From Caldithrix abyssi DSM 13497 (GTDB lineage: Bacteria; Calditrichota; Calditrichia; Calditrichales; Calditrichaceae), in the NCBI RefSeq assembly GCF_001886815.1, contig NZ_CP018099.1:2974501-3038500 (forward strand): a DNA stretch of 64,000 nt, in the 5' to 3' direction. The notes under the pieces are model-generated. The model made no database searches, was not told the DNA's origin, and worked only from the letters and a program-made list of their open reading frames with translations. Below are positions 26,284 through 35,458 of the stretch, piece by piece (the first letter of the stretch is position 1; the number at the start of each line of letters is the position of its first letter). Position numbers and translations under genes: made by a program.

Positions 26284-28464
26284 ATGGAAGCAAGCTCAGG
26301 CGGAACAATGATAAAACGTCTTTTTCGCTTATTGATTCTGATCGCCGCCGCTTTAAAATTTCTCTTCGCTCAGGTTAGCTTTCCTGACGAAATTCAGGCT
26401 TACAAAATTGACGATCCCCTGAAAATCGACGGTCGTCTTAGCGAAGCGTTCTGGCAAAAAGCAGCGCACATCTCCAACTTTACGCAGCGCGAGTTAAACT
26501 TTGGACAGCCGGCAACAGAACGCACGGAAGTAGCCATTTTGTACGACGAGAAAAACCTGTATATCGGCGTGTGGTGTTATGATTCTCAACCGGAACAAAT
26601 AATCGCCCGCGGCATGAAATACGACTTCGATTTTGAAAAGGACGATAATTTCAAGATCGTTTTCGATACCTACCACGACCGTCGGAACGGCTATTTATTT
26701 GTAACCAATCCCAACGCCGCCCGCTTTGACGCCCTGATTCAGGACAATGGTCAGCAGGTCAACGAATCCTGGAACGGCGTGTGGGACGTTAAAACCAGCA
26801 TTACGTCTGAAGGCTGGTTCGCCGAATTTCGCATTCCTTTTTCCACGCTAAAATTCAAAACGCGCGAGGAGCTGATCTGGGGCATCAATTTCGAACGCGT
26901 TATTCAGCGTAAACGGGAACAGGTTTTGTGGCAGGGCTGGTCGCGCGACGCCGATATCGAACAGGTTTCACGCGCCGGCAAACTGACCGGCCTGCGCGGC
27001 ATTAATCACATCACCCTGCTGGAGTTCAAACCTTATGCTCTGGCGGGTATTGAAAAGACAGGCGGCCAGGCGCCCGCTACGGTCGGCGACATGGGCGGCG
27101 ATTTAAACTACCTGATCACGCCGACCATGAAGTTGAACGTAACACTGAACACCGATTTTGCCCAGGTGGAAGCAGATCGCATGCAGGTGAACTTAACGCG
27201 TTTTTCTCTATTCTACCCCGAAAAGAGAGAGTTTTTTCTGGAAGGCCGACAATATTTTGACTTTGGTCTGGGGCACAGTATTCGACCTTTTTACAGCCGA
27301 CGCATCGGTCTTGGGCCGGATAACTCAGAAATCCCCATCATTGCCGGGCTTCGGCTTCTGGGCAAAAGCGGCGGCGCCACTCTGGGCGGCATGAGCATCC
27401 AGACCGCCAGAAAAGATTCCATCCCCACCACCAATTACACCGCCCTGCGCTGGAAACAGGACATCTTTGAACAGTCCAGCATCGGCATTATCGGCGTGGG
27501 AAAAATTCAGAAAGATCACCAAAATCTGGTTTACGGTAGCGATTTTCTGTACTCCACATCCCGCTTTTTAGGCAGTAAAACGCTGGCCATGGGCGGCGCC
27601 ATTGCTCAGAGCTTTACGCCGCAAAATGACCACCCAATCGGCTTTGCCCACCGCCTGTTTATTGATTTCCCCAACGATTTGATCGATTTTTCTTCCATCT
27701 GGGATCGCAGCGACGCCTATTTCAATCCCGAAACGGGTTATCTGCGCCGCGAGAACTATCAGATGTTCATGGCCGATCTGCGCCTGAAACCCCGCCCCAA
27801 ATTTTTACCTTTCATTCAACGTTTTGAGTTTAAACCATTTGACTTTAATTATTACATTGACGACCGTACTCATGAATTGCAAACCCTGTGGTCGGAGTTT
27901 CGTCCTCTGGGGTTTAAAACCAGAAGCGGCGAATTCTTTGAAGCCAATTATCAGCGACTGGCAGAAAATTTGTTAGAACCTTTCGAAATCCACGACGGTA
28001 TTGTCATTCCTGCCGGTGAGTACTGGTTCTCCCGTTACGAGCTTCAGTTCGGAACATTTCGCGGACGGCCAGCTTACGCCTTTCTCTTTTACCAGTGGGG
28101 CGATTACTACACAGGCAAACGCACGGAGTGGTTCATTCGCAGTGTGGTTAAGTTCAATCGCCATGTAAGCATGAGCTACGATTTTACGCAGAACGTGATC
28201 GATCTGCCTCAGGGACATTTTACAGTCAACGAATTCGGCAGCCGTTTAGAAGTAGCTGTTTCTCCGGATTTGTTCGGTTCCCTGTTCGCCCAGTGGAATT
28301 CAGACGAAGATTTGATTCTCCTCAATTTTCGCATGAACTGGATTCCCCGGGCGGGAAGCAATTTCTTTTTTGTAGTCAATCAAAGCGTCGATACGCACGG
28401 CAGCGCCTTACGCTTAACCAACACCACCGTTTTAAGCAAATTCGTCTGGCGCTTTGTTCTGTAA
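26284..28464 (+). CDS. DUF5916 outer-membrane protein with N-terminal CBM9-like domain
   Basis: A signal peptide is followed by a CBM9-like domain (IDDPLKIDGRLSEAFWQKA, VAILYDEKNLYIGVWCYD, FFEKDDNFKIVFDTYHDRR region), then the DUF5916 part with alternating aromatic strands (FFLEGRQYFDFGLGHSIRPF, YSRRIGLGP) that ends in a terminal beta-strand LSKFVWRFVL, as expected of an outer-membrane barrel. Start could be the ATG 10 codons in (MIKRLF), which begins a better signal peptide. The function of DUF5916 is not known. It sits between a LamG-like protein and TolC in the same direction. Confidence 0.82.
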   Translation: MEASSGGTMIKRLFRLLILIAAALKFLFAQVSFPDEIQAYKIDDPLKIDGRLSEAFWQKAAHISNFTQRELNFGQPATERTEVAILYDEKNLYIGVWCYDSQPEQIIARGMKYDFDFEKDDNFKIVFDTYHDRRNGYLFVTNPNAARFDALIQDNGQQVNESWNGVWDVKTSITSEGWFAEFRIPFSTLKFKTREELIWGINFERVIQRKREQVLWQGWSRDADIEQVSRAGKLTGLRGINHITLLEFKPYALAGIEKTGGQAPATVGDMGGDLNYLITPTMKLNVTLNTDFAQVEADRMQVNLTRFSLFYPEKREFFLEGRQYFDFGLGHSIRPFYSRRIGLGPDNSEIPIIAGLRLLGKSGGATLGGMSIQTARKDSIPTTNYTALRWKQDIFEQSSIGIIGVGKIQKDHQNLVYGSDFLYSTSRFLGSKTLAMGGAIAQSFTPQNDHPIGFAHRLFIDFPNDLIDFSSIWDRSDAYFNPETGYLRRENYQMFMADLRLKPRPKFLPFIQRFEFKPFDFNYYIDDRTHELQTLWSEFRPLGFKTRSGEFFEANYQRLAENLLEPFEIHDGIVIPAGEYWFSRYELQFGTFRGRPAYAFLFYQWGDYYTGKRTEWFIRSVVKFNRHVSMSYDFTQNVIDLPQGHFTVNEFGSRLEVAVSPDLFGSLFAQWNSDEDLILLNFRMNWIPRAGSNFFFVVNQSVDTHGSALRLTNTTVLSKFVWRFVL

Positions 28465-28498
28465 ATGAACCCTGGTTTTAAATGAAAGGAAATGATGT

Positions 28499-29758
28499 AT
28501 GATTCAAAGGCGTGGTAGGCGGCTTCTTTTCGTTTGTCTGTTTCTGCTGTTTCCGACTTTGCTTTTATCTCAGACGCTTTCGCTGGCAGAGTGCGTAAAG
28601 CAGGCCGTACAGGCCAGCTACCAGCTGCGGGCGAGCGAATTTCGTTCTCAGTCAGCCCGGAAAGATTACGCCTTAAAAAAGGCGGGAAATTTACCTCAGT
28701 TTTTCGGATTGTTATCTTACGAGCGCGAGCAGCTCACGCCCTACGGTTTTAGTAGGCAATGGTCTTTGCTGCAGGCCGATTGGGCTTTAGGAGATTTTCT
28801 TCTTAAAACGCAAAACATCGCCCAAAAGCGCGCTATTGCTGCCGGCCAGGCGGTAGAAGGGCAACGCCTGGCCGTGGCGCGGCGTACGGTTTTGCTGTTC
28901 ATCGAAGCCCTGAAGCAAAAAGAAGTCAACGCACTTCTAAAACAGCGATTGCACAATTTACAGCTGCACGAAAAAATAACCCGCGCCCTGTGGCAATCCG
29001 GCTCCAAAAATGAGTTAGATGTGCTGCAAACGGAGGCGGAAATCCTGGAACTAAAAGAAGAAATGGAAAAAACGCTGAGCAGGCGCCGCTTGCTGCTCAA
29101 CGAGCTGGCCCTCATCATCGGACGCTCTGCCGCAGACAGTTTGCGCCAGCTTCCGCTCAACAGCGCGCAAATCGCCAACACGCCCCTGCCTGTTTTTGAT
29201 GAAGAACGGTTAAAAAACCATCCCCTGTGGCGCATGTTACAATTTAAAGTGGAAGCCGCCCGTCTGACCCAAAAAGCCGTTCGCGCCTCGCAATTACCGC
29301 GCCTGCAGGTGAGTTTTGGTTTTGTTCAGGATGGCGATCCCACTGGCGACGGCAATTACTGGCTGGCCAGCGCTGGCATTCGTTTCCCTTTGTTCCAATG
29401 GAACCGAAGTCAAATTGCCCGCCAAAAAAGGCAAATGGTATTTAAAACGATACGCAGCGAACAATCGGCGGCCTTACGCCAGCTGCGCATTGAAGCCCAA
29501 AGAGCGCTGACAGAACTAAAAAAATTGAAACGCATTTTACAGCTTCAACAGCAGCGCGTCAAAAAAACTGAACAGATGGTGCAAATGGCACGAACTCAAT
29601 ACAAAGCCGGTTTAATTACCAATCTGGAATTTTTAACGATCCAGGAACAATTCACCGCATCGCAAATTGCCCTGCGCAATACGCAACTGGATTATGCCGC
29701 TCAACTGGCGCAGTTCTACCTGGTCACCAATCAGCCGGAAAAATTGCAGGCGTGGTAA
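28499..29758 (+). CDS. TolC-family outer-membrane efflux protein
   Basis: A signal peptide (LLFVCLFLLFPTLLLSQ) and two repeats of the outer-membrane-factor fold: LSLAECVKQAVQASYQLR at the start, long coiled helices, and YKAGLITNLEFLTIQEQFTASQIA near the end, which is the second-repeat signature. At 419 residues it is normal for the family. It forms the exit duct for the adaptor and pump encoded next (96-bp gap). Confidence 0.9.
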   Translation: MIQRRGRRLLFVCLFLLFPTLLLSQTLSLAECVKQAVQASYQLRASEFRSQSARKDYALKKAGNLPQFFGLLSYEREQLTPYGFSRQWSLLQADWALGDFLLKTQNIAQKRAIAAGQAVEGQRLAVARRTVLLFIEALKQKEVNALLKQRLHNLQLHEKITRALWQSGSKNELDVLQTEAEILELKEEMEKTLSRRRLLLNELALIIGRSAADSLRQLPLNSAQIANTPLPVFDEERLKNHPLWRMLQFKVEAARLTQKAVRASQLPRLQVSFGFVQDGDPTGDGNYWLASAGIRFPLFQWNRSQIARQKRQMVFKTIRSEQSAALRQLRIEAQRALTELKKLKRILQLQQQRVKKTEQMVQMARTQYKAGLITNLEFLTIQEQFTASQIALRNTQLDYAAQLAQFYLVTNQPEKLQAW

Positions 29759-29854
29759 AAAGGCAATATGGCAAAATGGTGAAGTGCTTGGATGCGGGGA
29801 AAGGCATTAAATAACAAGAAAAAAAACAATTAACACCATAAAAGCAAGGAATTT

Positions 29855-30778
29855 ATGAAGAACAGCCGTTTAATTGTTTTGATGTTTTTCACTCTATTAC
29901 TGGCTTGCAGCCAACATAATGATACGCTGCCCGGCGGCGCTGACGGAAAGCTGCGCATTAAAACCGCAACGGTTAGCAGGGCCGATATGGCGGACACCGT
30001 GCGTTTTTACGGGCGCGTGAGTTTGCGATACGAATCTCTTCTGGCTTCCCAATTCGACGGACGCTTAAGCGGTTTTTCTTTACTCCCGGGCGATCAGGTT
30101 GCCAAAGAGCAAAAGATTGGTGAAATTATTCCACCGCAGCGCGAAGCGCTTTTGCAGGTTTTGCCGCAAATGGATGCTCGACTGCGCCCCCTGCTTTTAA
30201 AGCAAATCAAAACCATTCCGTTGACCAGCCCCCTTGCCGGTTCCGTGTTAAAAGTATTCCGCCACAACGGCGATGTTTTACAAAAAGGCGAAGCCATTGT
30301 ACACATTGGCGATTTAAGCATACTGGATGTGTACGGCGATCTGCCTTTAAAGGCTTTGCCCCAGGCCCGACATTTAAAAGAAATTCAGGTGCATTTTATT
30401 GATTTCCCTCATCCGGATATGGCCTTAAAAGTGGCAGCGGTTGCCGGCGGCGTGGATCGCCAAAAACAGACCGTTGCCATCCGCCTTACGCTTCCCAATC
30501 CGGATGGCTTATTTCGGCCGGGCATGATCGTGCGGATGTTTTTTCCCGGGGAACGCCACCGCAACGTCCTTACCATTCCCCGCAGCGCGCTCTTAGAACA
30601 CGAGGGCCTCTACTCGGCATTTGTGGTTAAAAATAACATCGTTGAAGAACGTGTTCTAAAGATTGGCATCAAAGACGATCGGCGCATCGAAGTGCTTGCC
30701 GGCCTGAAAGAAGGCGAAAGGGTGGCCACGCAAAAAGCCTATTCTCTGACCGATGGTATGGAGGTGGTAGTGGAATGA
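29855..30778 (+). CDS. RND efflux periplasmic adaptor (HlyD/MFP) lipoprotein
   Basis: The N-terminus has lipobox LLAC (Cys18). The adaptor core is visible as ESLLASQFDGRLSGFSLLPGDQV, the lipoyl half SPLAGSVLKVFRHNGDVLQKGEAIVHIGD, and the beta-barrel DGLFRPGMIVRMFFPGE. The helical hairpin between the lipoyl halves is very short, so the protein (307 residues) is smaller than usual. It links inner-membrane pump and TolC. Its last codons overlap the pump start by 4 bp. Confidence 0.9.
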   Translation: MKNSRLIVLMFFTLLLACSQHNDTLPGGADGKLRIKTATVSRADMADTVRFYGRVSLRYESLLASQFDGRLSGFSLLPGDQVAKEQKIGEIIPPQREALLQVLPQMDARLRPLLLKQIKTIPLTSPLAGSVLKVFRHNGDVLQKGEAIVHIGDLSILDVYGDLPLKALPQARHLKEIQVHFIDFPHPDMALKVAAVAGGVDRQKQTVAIRLTLPNPDGLFRPGMIVRMFFPGERHRNVLTIPRSALLEHEGLYSAFVVKNNIVEERVLKIGIKDDRRIEVLAGLKEGERVATQKAYSLTDGMEVVVE

Positions 30779-33700
30779 AAGGGCTTTCACGTTTTTCGGT
30801 AGAGAATAAACGCGCCTTAGTTTTTAGCGCTCTATTTCTGGCGGTCATCGGTTTTTACTTGATTTACCAGATTCCCGAAGGCGTTTTTCCGGACGCCACT
30901 TTTCCGCGCATTATGGTTATTGCCGATTACGGTCTGGCGCCACTTAAAGAGGTAGAAATGGAAATCGCCAAACCAATCGAAGAAGCCGTGATGATGGTAG
31001 AAGGCGTTCGAAATGTGCGCGCTACCATCAGTCGAGGCTCGGCGGAAATCAATGTCGATTTTCAATGGGATCAGGATATGTTCCGCGCCTACCAGTTAGT
31101 TCAGGCGGCCGTTAGCGGCATCCAGCACGAATTGCCGCCGGGCATCCAGCTTGAAGTGCGCCGTTTTACCACCAGCACTTATCCCGTGGCAGGCTACAGT
31201 CTAACGTCTGATAAATTAGACCTGCTCCAGTTGCGCGATCTGGCAATTTACACCATTCGGCCGCAACTGGCCAGCATTCCCGGCATTTTTAATATTGAAG
31301 TCATGGGCGGCCACCAGCGAGAATACTGGGTAAACATCGATCCGCAAAAATTGGCGGCCTTTCGCCTGGATTACCGACAAATTAAAGCGGCCTTGCAAAA
31401 AACCAATCGTTTAAGTTTTGTTGGCAGATTAAACGAAACCCATAAACTCTATTTGAATATTGCGGACAATCGCTTTTTGAACCTGGACGACATTAAAAAG
31501 ACCATTGTAGCTTACCGTGATCAAACGCCCGTAACTCTGGCTCAGATTGCCACGGTGGAGCCGGCGGTTAAAGAAACGTTTATCGCCTGCGAAAGCAATT
31601 TAAAACCGGCTGTTCTGGTGACCATCATTAAACAGCCTAAAACCAATGCCGTGGCCATTATGAATCAGGTTGAACAACGGTGGCAGGAATTAGCGCGCGT
31701 GCTACCGCCAGATGTTCATGTGCAAAAGTGGTACGACATGACCGACTTCATCAAGCGTTCCATCCGCAGCGTGCGAGACGCCATTTTGTTAGGCGCCCTG
31801 CTGACCATGATCATCTTACTGTTATTTTTGAAACGTCTGCGCATCACCCTGCTGACGGCGGTCATCATCCCCATTGCCCTGTTAATCACCTTTATTTTCA
31901 TCAAACTGTTTGGCATGAATCTCAATTTGATGAGCCTGGGCGGCCTGGCAGCTTCCATTGGCATTTTGGTGGATAATGCCATTGTGGTGGTTGAGAACAT
32001 AGAACGCTACCTGGAACAGGGAAAGCCCAAAAAAGAGGCGGTTATTCTGGCCACCGGTGAAATCATCCCCCCTTTACTGGGCGCCACACTCACCACGCTG
32101 GTTGTTTTTATTCCGTTGATTTTTTTAACTGGCGTGCCGGGAATTTTCTTCCGCGCACTGGCTTCCACCCTGTCCATTGCCATTTTTGTTTCCATGCTGC
32201 TGGCGGTTTTTTTAACGCCGGCCCTGGCCGTGATCTTCATTTCGACCAGGCCTAAAAAGCCCGGCCGTTTTCTTCCGCAAATCATTGCCGTTCAACAAAG
32301 AGGTTTGCGTTTTCTTTTGCGACGTCCGGTGGCAACAGTGTTGTTCATCGCTCTGCTGGGCCTCATTGCCGTCACTTCATACCTGCGCATCCCTTCCGGT
32401 TTTTTGCCGGAATGGGACGAGGGCACCATTGTACATGATTACCTTGCGCCGCCCGGCAGTTCCATTGAAGGCACTAAAAGCATGCTTAAAAGCGTGGCCC
32501 AATTCATCATGAGTCTTCCGGATGTTGAAGCCTATTCTTTACGAACCGGCCGCAGTCTGGCCCATCCGCGCACGCATGCCAACGACGGTGATTTTGTGAT
32601 CAATCTAAAAAAAGGCCACAAGCTTTCTTCTTTTGAGATTATGGACATGATTCGTGAATTTGACGCCAGGCATGAACCGCGGCTGGAGCCGGAATTGTTC
32701 CAGGTGCTGCCCGATCGTTTAAATGATCTTTCCGGCGAGATTGCACCCATTGTCATCAAAGTTTTTGGTAAGAATTTACGTCTGATTCAGGAGGTGGCCG
32801 CCCGCATTGCCGACTCTTTAAAGCAGGTCGATGGCGCCGTGGATGTGTACAGGGGCTTTTCCCGCGGTGAACCGGAGCTGACCATTCGCGTGAGCCCCGA
32901 AGCCGTTGGGCGTTTTGGCCTGACGGTGGACGAAGTGCAGAATGCCATCCGTTTTGCCTTATGGGGAGAGGTGGCCACCACCATGATGCAGGGCCTAAAA
33001 GTGATCCCGGTTCGCATTCGCTACCCAAAAACGGATTTTAACCACATGGAAAAAATTCGTCGCCTGCCGCTTTACCTGGCCAGGATTGACCGCGTGGTGG
33101 AATTGCAGGAGTTGGCTCACATCGAGAAGGTTCCCGGTAAAACCGATATCGATCATGAAAATCTGGTGCAGGTGGTCAATGTTAAAGCCCATATTTCGGG
33201 GCGTGATCTTGGCAGTGTCATTGGCGATGTAAAAACCATGTTAAATCGCATTCTCCTGCCGCCGGGCGTTACCATTCGAATCGGCGGCCAGTACGAAAGC
33301 CAACAACGCGCCTTTCGTGAATTAATTTTGATCTTACTTTTTGGCGCCCTTCTGGTTTACACCATCCTGCTGTTTGAATTCAAATCTTTTCGTACAGCGG
33401 CTGTCATTTTGCTGGGCACGGCGCTTTCGGTCAGCGGTGTGTTTGTTCTATTATTGATTACCGGAATTCCATTGGATATTTCAGCTTTTATGGGCATGAT
33501 TATGATCATCGGCGTGGTGGTGAACAACGGCATTCTGTTTATCGATTATGCGGAAAAGTTTTTGAAGGAAACGCCTGACGTGGCCCGCGCGTTATTGAAG
33601 GCCGGCCAGGTACGTTTGCGTCCTATTTTAATGACCACGCTTTCCACGATATTCGGGTTTTTACCGCTTGCGCTGGCCCTTGGAGAAGGATCGGAAATGC

Positions 33701-33813
33701 TGCAGCCGCTGGCTGTTTCCATGATCGGCGGGATGAGTTTGAGCGTGGCACTTTCGTTGTTTTTGATTCCAGGCATGTACTGGATCGTCAACCGCCCGTC
33801 CAGCAGCAAGTGA
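30775..33813 (+). CDS. RND-family efflux pump, inner-membrane permease
   Basis: 1012 residues with the RND layout: TM1 (VFSALFLAVIGFYLIYQIP), a first large periplasmic loop, the TM2-6 block, a second loop, and TM8-12. TM4 holds the proton-relay motif GILVDNAIVVVENIE; the second half has VVVNNGILFIDYAEKF. Loop motifs FPDATFPRIMVIADYG and GGQYESQQRAFRELI also fit. It is related to both HAE and HME branches; no firm metal-site Met triad can be read, so the substrate (metal, drug, bile-like compound) is open. Coupled by overlap to the adaptor. Confidence 0.93.
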   Translation: MKGLSRFSVENKRALVFSALFLAVIGFYLIYQIPEGVFPDATFPRIMVIADYGLAPLKEVEMEIAKPIEEAVMMVEGVRNVRATISRGSAEINVDFQWDQDMFRAYQLVQAAVSGIQHELPPGIQLEVRRFTTSTYPVAGYSLTSDKLDLLQLRDLAIYTIRPQLASIPGIFNIEVMGGHQREYWVNIDPQKLAAFRLDYRQIKAALQKTNRLSFVGRLNETHKLYLNIADNRFLNLDDIKKTIVAYRDQTPVTLAQIATVEPAVKETFIACESNLKPAVLVTIIKQPKTNAVAIMNQVEQRWQELARVLPPDVHVQKWYDMTDFIKRSIRSVRDAILLGALLTMIILLLFLKRLRITLLTAVIIPIALLITFIFIKLFGMNLNLMSLGGLAASIGILVDNAIVVVENIERYLEQGKPKKEAVILATGEIIPPLLGATLTTLVVFIPLIFLTGVPGIFFRALASTLSIAIFVSMLLAVFLTPALAVIFISTRPKKPGRFLPQIIAVQQRGLRFLLRRPVATVLFIALLGLIAVTSYLRIPSGFLPEWDEGTIVHDYLAPPGSSIEGTKSMLKSVAQFIMSLPDVEAYSLRTGRSLAHPRTHANDGDFVINLKKGHKLSSFEIMDMIREFDARHEPRLEPELFQVLPDRLNDLSGEIAPIVIKVFGKNLRLIQEVAARIADSLKQVDGAVDVYRGFSRGEPELTIRVSPEAVGRFGLTVDEVQNAIRFALWGEVATTMMQGLKVIPVRIRYPKTDFNHMEKIRRLPLYLARIDRVVELQELAHIEKVPGKTDIDHENLVQVVNVKAHISGRDLGSVIGDVKTMLNRILLPPGVTIRIGGQYESQQRAFRELILILLFGALLVYTILLFEFKSFRTAAVILLGTALSVSGVFVLLLITGIPLDISAFMGMIMIIGVVVNNGILFIDYAEKFLKETPDVARALLKAGQVRLRPILMTTLSTIFGFLPLALALGEGSEMLQPLAVSMIGGMSLSVALSLFLIPGMYWIVNRPSSSK

Positions 33814-34263
33814 AGCAGCGGGTTTAGAGGGATATGGGAAAGGGATATGAGTGTAAGGGTCTGTTGGTTGAGTGGGAAAGGGCGGCCTGAATTTGTTCTC
33901 TCGTTTCCAATGATGAAGGAATTCGTTCCTCGCAGATGGCGCTGTTTTACGCAGATTTTTTTTACTAAGGTAATAGAGGAATCAAAAAAAAATCAACTTA
34001 TTAGCACGAGTATTGACACGGATTTTATTACCGATCCGTGTCAATCCGTTTAATCAGCGTACATCCGCGTCCTTTTTTTTCTGCCAAATTTCAATGGTCT
34101 TTCTTGAACAAACGGAGTAATCATTTTTATTCCTTTCTGCGCTTATCTGCGCAATCTGCGTGCAGTAAAATTCATGAAAGAAAAATGTTTTTATCGGAAA
34201 ATTCCATTAAACTTGAGGACGGACGTAAGGCTTTTTGAATGGTACACAATTTGGGCACAATAC
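33814..34263. other. Intergenic region with palindromic repeat debris
   Basis: A perfect inverted repeat TGACACGGAT/ATCCGTGTCA (34014-34043) is followed by AATCCGTTTAATCAGCGT and TCTGCGCAATCTGCGTGC (34147-34164), words of a dispersed non-coding repeat that also appears near 60583-60614. No supported gene. Confidence 0.45.
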
Positions 34264-34310
34264 AAAAAAAGTAAGGGCTTACAGAATTTTATGATTTTCT
34301 GTAAGCCCTT
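34264..34310 (-). terminator. Rho-independent terminator of the tRNA operon
   Basis: A 14-bp perfect stem AAGGGCTTACAGAA/TTCTGTAAGCCCTT 10 nt after tRNA-Leu on the minus strand, followed by a run of seven T. Confidence 0.85.
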
Positions 34311-34320
34311 GATTTTATTG

Positions 34321-34407
34321 TGCCGAGGGCGGGACTTGAACCCGCACGCCCCAAAAGGGGCAAGGGATTTTAAGTCCCTTGTGTCTGCCAGTTCCACCAC
34401 CTCGGCA
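34321..34407 (-). tRNA. tRNA-Leu (UAA)
   Basis: Class II tRNA of 87 nt. Acceptor TGCCGAG/CTCGGCA, anticodon stem-loop AGGGA-CTTAAAA-TCCCT with anticodon TAA, long variable arm GCCCCTTTTGGGGC, and T-loop GTTCAAGTC region. CCA is not encoded. Last gene of the tRNA operon, before the terminator. Confidence 0.95.
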
Positions 34408-34446
34408 CTCTTAAACTCTCTATTTAAGCAACGATCGAATCCGAAT

Positions 34447-35223
34447 CTCAGCGGCGGGATTCGTCCCGCAATGGCGGGATTGCAGATCGCTTACTTAACA
34501 ACTTGCCCACATCGCCAGAAATCTTGTAAAAGAACAGTCACATGATTTAAATTTCGAGGCGACGGCCGGATTCGTCCCGCAATGGCGGGATTGCAGATCA
34601 CTTACTTAACAACTTGCGCACATCGCCAGAAATCTTGTAAAAGAACAATCAAATGATTTAAATTTCGAGGCGACGGCCGGATTCGTCCCGCAATGGCGGG
34701 ATTGCAGATCGCTTACTTAACAACTTGTGCACATCGCCAGAAATCTTGTAAAAGAACAATCAAATGATTTAAACTTCGAGGCGACGGCCGGATTCGTCCC
34801 GCAATGGCGGGATTGCAGATCACTTACTTAACAACTTACGCACATCGCCAGAAATCTTGTAAAAGAACAATCACATGATTTAAATTTCGAGGCGACGGCC
34901 GGATTCGTCCCGCAATGGCGGGATTGCAGATCCCTTACTTAACAACTTGCGCACATCGCCAGAAATCTTGTAAAAGAACATTCACATGATTTAAATTTCG
35001 AGGCGACGGCCGGATTCGTCCCGCAATGGCGGGATTGCAGATCCCTTACTTAACAACTTGCGCACATCGCCAGAAATCTTGTAAAAGAACAATCACATGA
35101 TTTAAATTTCGAGGCGACGGCCGGATTCGTCCCGCAATGGCGGGATTGCAGATCGCTTACTTAACAACTTGCGCACATCGCCAGAAATCTTGTAAAAGAA
35201 CAATCAAATGATTTAAACTTCGA
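34447..35223 (-). repeat. Seven tandem 111-bp units carrying tRNA-Cys-like sequences
   Basis: Exact 111-bp period; units begin at 34447, 34558, 34669, 34780, 34891, 35002 and 35113, and the true tRNA-Cys takes the next position at 35224. Each unit has a 70-nt tRNA-Cys-like part and a 41-nt spacer. On the minus strand the tRNA-like part keeps the acceptor ends (GGCGATG with CGTCGCC), CTGCA at the anticodon, and CGAATCCGGC, but loses the D-loop GG and the T-loop TTC, and gains a CCCGC-CATT-GCGGG hairpin. The spacer conserves a small AATCA/TGATT palindrome. Units differ at only a few positions. The leftmost has an eroded acceptor stem. The array lies inside the tRNA operon and should be transcribed. 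Confidence 0.9.
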
Positions 35224-35295
35224 GGCGACGGCCGGATTCGAACCGGCGAATCGAGGTTTTGCAGACCTCTCCCTTAGCCACTTGGGTACGTCGCC
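35224..35295 (-). tRNA. tRNA-Cys (GCA)
   Basis: 72 nt. Acceptor GGCGACG/CGTCGCC, D-stem CCC/GGG, anticodon stem-loop GAGGT-CTGCAAA-ACCTC giving GCA, T-arm GCCGG-TTCGAAT-CCGGC, discriminator T as usual for Cys. CCA is not encoded. It is the intact parent-like member of the tandem array downstream of it. Confidence 0.95.
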
Positions 35296-35328
35296 TTAAA
35301 AAAAAGCCCTTTCAGGCAAAAAAAATGA

Positions 35329-35400
35329 GCGAGAGACGGGACTCGAACCCGCGACCCCAACCTTGGCAAGGTTGTGCTCTACCAACTGAGCTACTCTCGC
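35329..35400 (-). tRNA. tRNA-Gly (GCC)
   Basis: 72 nt. Acceptor GCGAGAG/CTCTCGC, anticodon stem-loop CAACC-TTGCCAA-GGTTG with anticodon GCC, T-loop GGTTCGAGTCC. First tRNA of the operon, 21 nt after the promoter -10 box and 33 bp before tRNA-Cys. Confidence 0.95.
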
Positions 35401-35421
35401 TTTCATTTTTTAATAGACACA

Positions 35422-35450
35422 ATTTTACCAAATCTTAAAATTCATGTCAA
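35422..35450 (-). promoter_or_regulatory. Sigma70-type promoter of the tRNA-Gly/Cys/Leu operon
   Basis: On the minus strand TTGACA (35445-35450) and TAAAAT (35422-35427) are separated by exactly 17 bp, with an A/T-rich upstream element. The -10 box ends 21 nt before tRNA-Gly, giving a short leader. Confidence 0.75.
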
Positions 35451-35458
35451 ATTTTTTT

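Noticed and set aside
34174-34545. Plus-strand ORF of about 123 codons
   Set aside because: It runs across tRNA-Leu, the terminator and the first tandem unit, so it is not a real gene.
34447-35223. CRISPR array
   Set aside because: The period is 111 bp with no unique spacers; the whole unit, not a short repeat, is conserved, and it derives from the neighbouring tRNA-Cys.
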